A stretch of 64,000 bases of DNA, taken from assembly GCF_000189635.1 (NCBI RefSeq), contig NW_002476365.1:124001-188000 (forward strand). The letters are read 5' to 3'. The DNA comes from Tetrahymena thermophila SB210. Its lineage: Eukaryota > Ciliophora > Oligohymenophorea > Hymenostomatida > Tetrahymenidae. Under the pieces are notes generated by a model. That model ran no database searches. It was given only the letters and a program-made list of their open reading frames with translations, and was not told the origin of the DNA. The position numbers and the translations under genes are program-made. Shown here piece after piece: positions 51,401 to 62,100 of this stretch; position 1 is the stretch's first letter, and each line of letters opens with the position of its first letter.

Positions 51401-53018
51401 ATTAAGTAGTACCATAGCCAAATTAGAAAATGAAAATGATAGGCTTAAGAAGGAGTTCAATAGCAACGAACAATAAGTAAGATAATTTTAGCAAAGTCCC
51501 AGCAAATCTTATAATAACAAGGGCTCAAACGATTAATATCTTACTAACTTAGAAATGGAAAATAACAAGTTGAGAACCTAAATAAGAAATCTAGAGTAAG
51601 AATAGCAGCAATTTTAATAAAAATAGAGTAATGAAAGTAACCAAAGAGAAGTTTACAAATCTCCTATTAAATCATAGAGACTAAGCTAAAATACAGTTCC
51701 TAAATCACCAATAATTGATCCTAAAGAAGAAGAAATAAATAGGCTAAAACTAGAACTCACAGAGTAAGATTCATAAAATAAACTACTAGCATAGTAATTG
51801 GAATCTTACAGATTAGATTTAATAGAAAAAAATAATGAAATTGAAGAGATGAAGAACTCAGTTCAAACATTAAAAGACAGCTTTAATGAAATTTAAAACT
51901 TATAATAAAAGAAGCACAAATTAGATCTCAAGTAAAAAGAAAAAGAAAAAGAGGAGATTATTTCAATCTTAAATGAACAAAGATAGTAAAATTAGAAACT
52001 AATGAAGACACTCGAAAGCACAAGAGAGCAACACATTAAAAACTTGTAAGAATCAAATAAAGAAAGAAGATAAATGTTAGAAAATCAGAATGTTTAATCA
52101 AACATACCTAATTTCAGCAGCAGCAATTAGTACACGAATGACTTGAATAAAAATAACTCATTTAATTCAAGAGTTAATTATCAACAAGAACCAATATTAT
52201 CAAATAATTAAGAGAATTTAAGTAGCTGGTAAACTCCTTAAGATATTCAAAGCTGTAAAAAAGAATTATAAATGGTTTAAGACTAGATTCAATCATTGAA
52301 GAAATCCATTCTTAATTCTAGTAACTCATAAAGTGATCTCTAGCTTTCATCTCAGAAGAATGCGAAACCCTAGAAATATAATGAGCAGTAACAAGAAAAA
52401 CAGAACAATAATATATCAGAAAGAACTGCTCAGAAAAAATAAGGTGGATTCTTAGATGCTAACATCTCAACACCTATCTAAAATAAAAAATCTCTTTCTC
52501 CAAACAAAACAACTAGCCCATAAAAAGATAGAAACACAAACAATCAACCATAATAATCATTTTCTAAAAGCAAATCTGAATTGTAGCAGATTTTACAAAA
52601 TAAACTCTCAGATTTACAGCAAGAGCTATTAAGAAGACAAGGAAAACTAGATAGCTAAGGATATAGTTTGAATAAATAAGAGAGAGGCAGATCACCAAAT
52701 ATTAGTATGAGCCCTTAAAGATATAAATAAGTTAATACAAGTTCATCGCCTCTACCTAAGCAAAATATGTATAATCAAGGAAGCATAAACAGCAGTGTAA
52801 TAATAACTGGCAATAAAAACTTGGGTGATTTAATTGGAAGTCCACTTAAGTTAAATAAATGCAACATTGAAATAGATATATCTGCAGCAGATGATAATGA
52901 ATATGATATAGATGAAAAATACTCATCACCATAGAAACAAAATAATTAATTCTGTTAACCATAAGTATAGATTTTACTTGCAAATGACTAATAAAATAAA
53001 TAAAAAAATAAGTTTTGA
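48420..53018 (+). CDS. V8/trypsin-like pseudo-protease fused to WD40 repeats and a coiled coil
   Basis: Exons 48420..49392, 49450..49769, 50186..51202 and 51258..53018 give 1356 residues. Residues ~120-315 have the strand pattern of V8-type serine proteases: TGILIGPQHLLVQLDN matches their TGxLIGPxxVLTAAHN, and GYVGLI matches their GYxGL. The catalytic His is Asp137, the Asp region is replaced, and the serine loop reads SDVMGGVLVN (Gly246-Val247) with no Ser, so it cannot be an active protease. WD40 repeats follow (~335-640; for example LKIWQID, VWDWQL, IIIWRN, VIIWDLS, IRLWRV). Then a long Gln/Lys/Glu coiled coil (~680-1120) and a Ser-rich tail. It is likely a scaffold. Intron 1 (49393-49449, 57 bp) is in-frame open, so a form retaining it is possible. 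Confidence 0.8.
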
Positions 53019-54053
53019 ATGATTGATAGGTAGAAGTTTTACAAATAAATAAATAAACAAATAAAAAATCCAATAACAATTATAACTAACAATTTTCCTT
53101 GTAAATTTAAAATTTTAAAAATTATTTTATATGTTTTTGTAAATAAAATTCAAATTTATTTTCCATTCAACTAATTAATTAATTATATTTTTCATTATTA
53201 AGATTTTCACTCAATATTTTTAAAAAGTTATTAAATTTTTTTGCAAATTATTTTACTTTAATCACTTTCTTTACTTCTTCATCTATATTTTTATTAAAAA
53301 ATATATTTAAAATTACCAGATATTGACCTTGAATTTTGAGATATTAATATACTCTATTAAAGCATAACATAATTTTGGAATTAGCCAGGCATTAATTAAT
53401 TAAAGGCCACTCCCTCCCACATTTTTACCCTTCATTGAGATTCTTAATCCAAAATTTCAGAAATTATAAAAAATATCCTTAATTTTTGATCAAATAGGCT
53501 AGGCTCTTAATATAAAAAATTTCAAATTTTTTAAAAAATTAAAAAATAATTAAATAAATGGTATTTTGTAATACATCTTAATATAAGTATTCAAAGTATC
53601 AGCTTTTCTCATTTCTTAACACTCATAGTCAAAACATAAAAACTAAAAATTTTCAATGCTTTTCATAAGTTTTTCTTCGTTCACAATTATATTTTATTTC
53701 TCATTAATTAACACTTGCATTCAAAAAGCTTTTGAGTGTTTATCAAATATTTTATAAATTTTTTATATTGAAAAATTGAGTGTTAGTTATTGAAAAATGA
53801 AGGCATATTATAAACATTTATTGTATTATTTAATTATTATAAAATAAAATTAGTATTTAGATAGCTAGATCAATAGATAGATATCTAACATAAGGATATA
53901 AAATATAAAGTTTAATAGACGATTAAGTAAATTTATTATATTAAGAATAGTTAGTTATTTTTATAAATAAATAAGATTTTTTATATATTGAAAGTAAATG
54001 CATGTTAACAATCACATAATCAATCAATCATTTTCAGCAAATCTTTCTTACTG
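53019..54053. other. Convergent intergenic region
   Basis: This lies between two convergent 3' ends and is A+T-rich. One C-rich patch (about 53382-53440, with GGCCACTCCCTCCCAC) stands out from the background without an obvious fold or frame. Confidence 0.5.
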
Positions 54054-57000
54054 TCATTCAAGGTTTCCTCCTATAATTTTTTCAACAAGCTCTGGACCTC
54101 CATGCTCTAAGCATACATTCAAAGCATCTCCATACTTTTATTTAGTTTTAATAAGATCTTTTGAAATAGCTTGCATATCGTTTTCCATATCTTTCATCTT
54201 TTTTTCCATATTCAACATAAGTAGCTTGTTGTCCTCAACCTTCTTGTCAAAATTTACTTTCTGCATCTAAAATTGATAAAAATTAGTTAAGATCAATAAA
54301 GTATTTAAATTCAAGAAAGTTAAATTAGTTATTATTTTTTTCCGAATAAATAGAATTGATTAAAAAGATTAAAAATAAATTTTTTGTACTTTAATTTAAA
54401 TCAGTTCATCTTTAGCAGATTAGTAATCGAGCTCTAACTTTTTATATGCTTTGGCTATATCATTATTTTAATCAGATTTCTGCAATTTTTAATTTAAATC
54501 TTTTATTTTTCTTTGAAGCTATTCATTTTCAACTGATAGTCTAGCTATTTCTGATTCTTAGTCTGGATTAAAATTAGAGCTTTGAACATTTATAGGTTTA
54601 ACAGATGCTCTTAATTAAATTTTCAGCTCCTAAATTTAAATTTAAAGACCTTCAATTTCAGCCTGGTGATCTTCTTTCTTTAGATTAAAATAAAATTATT
54701 AACTTATGCAATAAGCTATTTAATTTGAACTTACTTGCTTCTTGTATTTTTTCTTCAGTTCTTTATATTTAGTTTGATTAATGTCATCAGTTGATTGATA
54801 GAGATTAGATCTTTCTCCTTCTAAAATTTACGATTCAAGTTCTCTTATTCTTTTTTTTTTCTCATCAATATCTTTTTCTTTCATTTAAAGAGTATCAGTC
54901 ATTTTCTTAGCCTGTCTCTAAAAGTTACTCTTCAGATTTTCTAATTCTTCTTTTTGCTCAATTATAGTGCTTTAAGCTTGATCAAATTCTTTAGTTCTTT
55001 ATTCTATTTCTTTGATATTACTTTCTAATTTATTAATGTATTCTTGTTGATACTGGTTCTTTTTTTCTAGTTAGATAACCAAATCTCTATTTTCATCTTT
55101 ATCACTGCTACTATCATTTTTCTGTTGCAAAATTTCCAATATTCTTTGCTTAAGAGTTTAAATTTCTTTATCTTTAATTTCAATTTCTTTTTAATGACTT
55201 TCGTTATCTTTATCTACTTAATTTTTACTATATTCATAACGATTTTTAATCTTTTGGTATTCTATTTCTACACTTTTGAATTTTAAATCAGCTTTTGTAT
55301 ATTCATTTAAAGCTTTTTGTCTCTCGTCTTCTGCTTTTCTAATTTGATCTTTTATTTCATTTAGTTGCTAGTCTTTTTCAGATATTTATTGTTTCAAGTT
55401 AGTAATTATGGTGCTTTGTTCTTGCTGTATGTTTTATTAAAATTAAATATAAATAAAGCTAACTTAATATATTAACATTTTCAGAAGTGGCTGAATTTGC
55501 ATTTGTCCTTATTGTTAATTCTAGTTCTTATATTTTCTTTTAGAGTTTGAAATTTTCACTTTCTTGCTTAGTTTACTCATTTCTAAGTCTATTAATTTCT
55601 TCTTATTGGCTTGTTATTTTTTCTAATCTCTTTTTGAGTTCCAATTCTGTTGTCTTATTTTCATTAAATTATTTAATCAAACATCAACTTCATAAAATAT
55701 TTTACTTTTGACTAAGTACTCAAACTACTTTGTTCATCCTATAGAGACTCCAATATCTCTTTATTATCTTAGTATTCTTTTCTGAGGTTTTGATAATCAG
55801 AAGAAAGCTTTTATTTAAATTAAATAATTTTCAATAATTTTTCTCAATTTTTTTGAATTACATTTTTAAACTTAGTTTCTAAAGTTTTAAAATTCGAATT
55901 GGCTTAAGTTGCTTCACCTTGAGCTTTAGTAACTTAGAGATTTAACTCTTAAATTTTTTACTTGAGTTTGTCGTTCTCTATTTGTAACAAAGAGGATTTT
56001 CCATCTGGTCCACTTCCACCCTACTTATTAAAGAGAGCCTTCTTCAATTATTCATTTTCTGTTTGTAACTCATTAATTTTTTTAAAAGAATTTTATAATT
56101 CTATAACCTTTTGCTATAATAATTGCTATTAATTGCTATTAGCTTATTAATTTAAGGCTTGTTGCTAAGCTTATGGCTATTAAATAGATTCATTTTTAAC
56201 TAATGGTCTAGAAGGAGAAACTCCTACAGGTTAGTTACTTCTGATAGAAGAGCTCATTTAATTTTGGTTGTTAAATATTGCTGGTTTCTTTGGAGGTTCT
56301 TAGCCAAAAATCGGTTTTCTAACTTAATTAGATGCCAAATCAGAATTGCTATTCTATCTTGATAAAGAATTAGTAGGTTTATTTTAGTTAGGCTTTTAGG
56401 CAGCAACTGGAGCTTCGTCTTCAGAATCATCATTTGCATCGATAAGAATGACATCCTCTTCATCGTCATCATCATCTTATTTTTAAATTAAAGCAGGCTT
56501 AATAGCTGAATTCAACTACTGTTGAGGTACACTTGAGCTACTCTTAGAAAATATATTATTTTATTATTATTAAGGTTAGATTTTTGATTATATTGTAGTC
56601 TACGACATAGGATTAGCAGGTACTCTTTATTAATTATTTGCATTTATTGTTGATTGACTTGAAGATTATTAAGGTTTGTTTATTTAAGGAGCTTACAAAA
56701 AGGCTTCTCTTTCCTTTTTTAACTGTTCTAACTTTTCTCTTCTTTTTCTTTCTTCTTATTCTTGGGCTAGTTTTAATTGGTTTTCTTCATCCTTTTTTTT
56801 TTATTCTTCCTTAATCCTTGCTTCTTCTTCCTCTTTTTCTTTCTAACGCTGCATCTATTCTTCATATTCTTTTTACTTTCTCTTTAGTTCTTCTTATCTC
56901 TGCTAAAATTCTCTTTGTTTCCTTTCAAATTCCATCTCTTCTTCTTTCTCTTTCTCTAATCGAATTCTCAATTCTTCATCTTCCTACATTTTCTTTTCTT

Positions 57001-58069
57001 CTTATTACCTTTATCTCTCTTATTCATAAGGATCATCTTTTTTCTAAGTTTTTTATCCACGATCAATACTATCATCGCTTTTATTTTATTTATCTATATT
57101 ACTCATAGAAGTGCTTCTTCCATTACTAGCTTAAATGTCATTCATATCTTTAGCTTTACTGAATTTTAAAAATTGATATTAAAGATAGATGTCTTCATAG
57201 AATAAACTAAATAGGCTAAATAATATTCAATAACTAATTAAATTGTACCTCCTTTCGAATTCGAATACTCCGCTACCAATGTTATTAGAAATACCTTTTA
57301 GGTTTTGAGAACGAAAAGAATTCTCTCCATCCCTATCACTTTCACTTCTGTTTATTATAAAGTATGATTTTTTATAAAATGCTCACTTAAATTTATTGAT
57401 ATGCTTTACATTTATGATTCATTTACATCACCAACTTTCTAATAAATCAAATCAAATTTTAAAGTTGCATTTTTATCAGGACATTTTTCTAATTTCAATT
57501 CATAACTCTTTCCTTTTATAATAAAAAATATATACATATTAATTTTTAAACTTTTAGAATTCAAAGCTCTTTACTGGTTTTTTCTGAATTAGGTAGCTCT
57601 GATAAATCTAAAGAAACTTAACCTCCTGCTTTATCACCCTTTTGAGATTCTAAAACTACTGTGAAAACACTCTAATAAATTATTTATAGTATAAGTTTAT
57701 GGTCTCACACTAACTAAAAAGATTTAATATTACTAATTTTTCTTAATATTAATTATTCTTTTTGGAGAGATAAAGAGTTGCATCTAGAAATAGAGATTCA
57801 TTGAACTTTGCCTAGCCTGTTCTGTGATTAAGTTATGAACTACGCGACGTTTAAGTTGAATGATTTCCTAATAATAAAATTGATTGCCATTTTTTGAAAA
57901 TGAAAGCTAATCAGAATAAGGTAGTCAAATTTGAAAGAAAAGAAATACCTCTTTTCCAATGGACTTTAATGAAGCATGAACCACCTAAACTTAAATTAAC
58001 CTATTATATCTCAGCTTCATAGTTAAACTTAGTCGCCTTTGTTCCAATTCTCTTAAAGAATTTGCTCAT
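54054..58069 (-). CDS. NT-C2 domain protein with long coiled coil (EEIG1/EHBP1-like N-terminus)
   Basis: Eleven exons: 58069..57949, 57867..57734, 57671..57575, 57512..57410, 57347..57249, 57158..55862, 55807..55706, 55653..55477, 55424..54735, 54677..54390 and 54266..54054; all phases agree (1106 residues). The first ~150 residues follow the NT-C2 pattern: KATKFNYEAEIQQVNLSLGG, FIKVHWKRG, AKFNESLFLDATLYLSKK, FTVVLESQKGDKAGGQVSLD, LKLEKCPDKNATLKFDLIYQ. Such domains bind membranes or small GTPases. A Glu/Lys/Arg helix (~205-300), an acidic-Ser/Pro stretch and a long coiled coil (~600-1080) follow. It is probably a membrane or cytoskeletal linker, perhaps at basal bodies or trafficking sites. 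Donor 8 is GTTAAT rather than GTAA; intron 4 ends were picked by phase. Confidence 0.83.
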
Positions 58070-59195
58070 ATAACTTATTTTATTTTGTACACACTTATTT
58101 TTTTCCCTACTTTATTTAACTTTCTTAAATAATATGTAATTATGCTTTAATTATCGTTTATCATAATTATTAAAATCTGTGATACTTTCGCTTTAATCTA
58201 TTTTCAATGTAAAGCCTGATATAAATATTTTTAGAATGATTTGACCAAAAATAAATATCAAATAAAAATATTGATTAAAATTTAAGGAATTAAAATAGAA
58301 AGAAAAAATTATCAGTAACGCTAATTTTCAAAATTAGTGCATTCTTAATGTATCTATATTTATTCAAATCTTGTTAAATTTCATAATAGACAGCTTGAAT
58401 TTCACTGAACATTTCATTTTTCTCATAAAATACTATTTTATGTTTTAAAATATTTAAGATAAATTAAATTAATCAAGAAAAAATTTTGAAAATTTGTCAA
58501 CAAAATAACAAAATAAAAAAATAACAAAATAGACAAAAACTACTTATAATAATGTTAATTGTAAATTAATAAATATAAATTGATGTTAAATCTTTTAGCA
58601 AACAATAAATATATTTGATTAAATCATTTAAAGAATAATAAAAAACTAGCTATTCAAATGTTCTTATCAAGGATACAAATTTCATTTAATAAATAATGAA
58701 CACAAAAAAGATGAAATTAACTAATTTTTATATTTTTTAGTAACATTTTTATTTTTTTCAGCATATGAGTAACTAATTTGGACTTTAAGCCAACTGAAAG
58801 AAGCTATTTTCATAAGAAATTTTATCGTTTTTAATAAAAAATATTTAATACCTAAAATTATTTATTAAAATTAAACTGAATAAAAATTTAAAAGCATTAA
58901 TAAACAGAGCAACTATCCAACTTTCTTTAATTTCTCAAATTATAAGAATAAATTCATTCATTTTTTCAGATAATATTTTTGTATTAAATTTTATAAAGTA
59001 AAATAAATATTGGACATAACGTTTTTCTACCAATAAAACACTTCCATCTCTGATTTAAAAAACATGCATAAAACAAAGAAGAATACATAGTATTTGAAGT
59101 TTATTATATTTTTTTTGTTTTTTAGCAATACTATTTCATAATTTATGCATGCATGACTTATTAGAATTTTAAACGTCTCTTTAAAGAAAACCATC
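58070..59195. other. Intergenic region between two minus-strand genes
   Basis: A+T-rich. It holds the promoter of the NT-C2 gene and the 3' untranslated region of the NOT4 gene. A minus-strand frame runs on from the last NOT4 exons to about 58960 if the final intron is spliced differently; I treat that as noncoding. Confidence 0.45.
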
Positions 59196-62100
59196 TCACT
59201 CATTATCATCTGTTTAATTATAAAAAGATTAAATAAAATTAAAAAATATTGAATATATTTTACCATTAATTCCTACCTCTGGAGTGCCTTTGTACACAGC
59301 CTACTCACCTTTTCATTAAATAATATAAATTTAATTTCAAAAAAGTTAATCTAAAATTTTAAATTGAGTAAGATTATATTTACTTATTAAATCACTGTGG
59401 TACACTATTTTATAAAAAATATTTTAAGTTAAAATGATAAATCAATTAAAAAAAATTAAATACCTTTGCTTTCATACTAAACTTGCTTCTCTTCTTTCTT
59501 CTTATTTGCAAGATTTTTCTCATTTTTAGATTCTAAAATTTTAGTATTAATAAATTACAATATGGATATTAAATTATTTTTATTTTACTGCTAGATCTAT
59601 AGTTCAGTTTACTATCAATAGGAACATTGGTAGATATAGTATTTTGTATTGTAGAAGTTTTGTTTGTATTATCTACATTATCAAAACGAACTACTATGTT
59701 GTTTGGCATTTAAATTTTAGAAGCATTTTTTGTAATTTCTGGTGGTAAGAGTCCTTACTGAGTTGATTTAGTAATATTAGCACTTATATTTATGCCTTCT
59801 TTAGTCACATTTATATTAGTAACGCTAGCTTCAGCATGGAATGCTAATTACTAGTTAACTAATCTATTCTAATTTTGAAATTAAAATGCCTTTGGGTCTA
59901 TGCTCATTAAGTTGCTAATTTATTTCTATATGTCAATGCTATTAAGACTGCTTTCTTGTCTTTTCTTTCTCTTTTTATCAAAAGTGCTCTGCTTAATTTA
60001 AGGAATTTGAATTTCACCATTTTGCACTAAAATCTGTTAGCCGCTTATTTCGTGGCAATTTATTGAATTACAATTAAACTTCAAGCAACCTCCATTTATC
60101 AAAGGATTCAAAATTTAAGATTTATCAGCTTATGCCTATTGTTACTATTCCTTCTCTTACTCTTTTTACTTTTTTTTTTGCTGTTATTGCATCTATTCTT
60201 GCTTTTACTCCTGCTGTTTTTACTTGTTTTTTTCTTTCTCTTATTTGATCAGATTAAGTTGTTCATTTAAAAGCTGATATTCCTCCTACCTCTTTTTCTT
60301 CTCTTCCTTCAATTATTATTGCTCTAGCTATTTAGAGTTCATTTTTTTTGAGGTCTTTTTCTCAGGTTTTTCAGCTTATTTTACTTTGGTTTTTTGCTTT
60401 TTAGTTGTATTATCATTCTTTTGCTTTTATTGTTCCTCTTTATCTTTATCTTTATCTTCATCTTCTTCTTATTCATTTTCTAAAAATGTGAACATGTTGT
60501 TATCAACTCTCTCCTTCTTTTTGTCAGCTAATTCCAATTTTATAGCTCCTCCTTCTAATCATTTAGTAAATAAATTATTTAATTAATTATCAATATAAAA
60601 ATATAGACAAATTCATCAAATAAATCTGTGTTTAAATAAAAATAATTTTACTTGGCTAAATGCTCACAAATTCTTCATCTTGTTCATTCTTTTCTTTTTC
60701 TGATTCCTGCTTTTTTATTTAAGTTTCTTGCTATGAAGTGGAACTAGAGACAACTTTAGTTCCATTTACTTTATTAGTATTAGCAGTATTGCTTGCAGGA
60801 TTTTAAGTTGTTTTTTAAATTGTTTTTACTTGCTAGTTGACAGTTGAATTTATATTTTTTGAAGACTATTAAGAAGCGCTTTTATTAAGCTCTAACTTTT
60901 ATGAGTTTTAGTTACTAGATTATTTTTAGATTTGAAACTCATTCTTAACAATTGAAGAAGATAAATTACTAGGTTGACTAGTTATGGAACTACTCTTTAT
61001 TGGTTTATTTATATTTTAAACACTTTGCTATTTTTCTTCAGCTTTTTTAGGTGCATCAGAAGAACTTGATTATGCATTATTATTTAATTTTGTTTTGCTT
61101 GTTTTACTTTAATTTGAAGATTAAGGAAAAATATTGCTTTTTATCAGTTAGCTGTTTTCTTCATTGTGTTTACTCTCCTCAAGATCTGCTAGCTCTCCAC
61201 CCATACTGCTGTGATTAGTGCTCTGTATAAAATTATTTAAATTTTAGCTATTTTTTAAATCGAATTATTATACCTAAAGAGAATTCGAAGATCTTTTTCT
61301 TTGCTTTTAATGATTCGGATGTAAAGTAAATATTGTTTAAACCTCTTGCAATTGCTGCTTCTGTTCAACTACAGGAGTAAACAAGTCAACACATTATGGA
61401 GCAATATCAACATATAGTAGATTTTTATCCTTAAATGTACTTCTAGCAGCACTCAAAATAATTTCTTTTTCTTCATCAGTAAATAAGTTATTTTCAAGGA
61501 ATTCCAACATCCAGTTATCATTATCAAACATGTATTTATTGAAACTAAATTAAGATATTTATTGATCAACCAGTAGTTTTTTAAATATCTTTTCAGTTAA
61601 ATTTTGCAATTTGACATAAGGAATCCACAAACTATGAGTAATGTTATATGCCAAAATAAATGTGTTAAGCACACTAAATTCATCTTCTTCATTACTTTGA
61701 GGTAATTATATGCAATCATTTCCTTACAAACCATTTATATAATTAGGATTATTAGGATTTTCAATTTTAAGTGAGCTTTTTTTTTAACCAACAGGTCCCC
61801 ATATATTTTTAAATTTAAAGCTCTTGCTAGAGTCATTAAAAAATCTACTAGTTTAAGAATTTTCTGCTAGTTAAAATTTATCATCAAAATAGAATTAATT
61901 TGGTGAGTAATTTATAGAATCAAGCTCTACCCTGTTAATGTATTAATTTATACCAAGCTATTATTGTATATCAGGTTGTTATAATAACTAATACAAATTA
62001 GGATTTTAAAAAGGCAAATCTAATTTTTCGACCATCTTATAATAATTTAAAGTATTCATAGATTTTAAATCAAATAAAGGGTGCTGTAACTAGTTTGTAT

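Noticed and set aside
53998-54270. 90-residue plus-strand frame
   Set aside because: It is the antisense of the last exon of the NT-C2 gene.
56818-57108. Hydrophobic 96-residue plus-strand frame
   Set aside because: It is the antisense of a Glu/Lys/Arg-rich helix of the NT-C2 protein; reversed GAA/GAG/AAG codons give Leu/Phe/Ser.
59027-59266. 79-residue minus-strand frame
   Set aside because: It overlaps the last NOT4 exons. It would only be used with a different final intron, and its composition looks like untranslated sequence.
60386-60586. Ser/Phe-rich plus-strand frame
   Set aside because: It is the antisense of the charged coiled-coil part of the NOT4-like gene.
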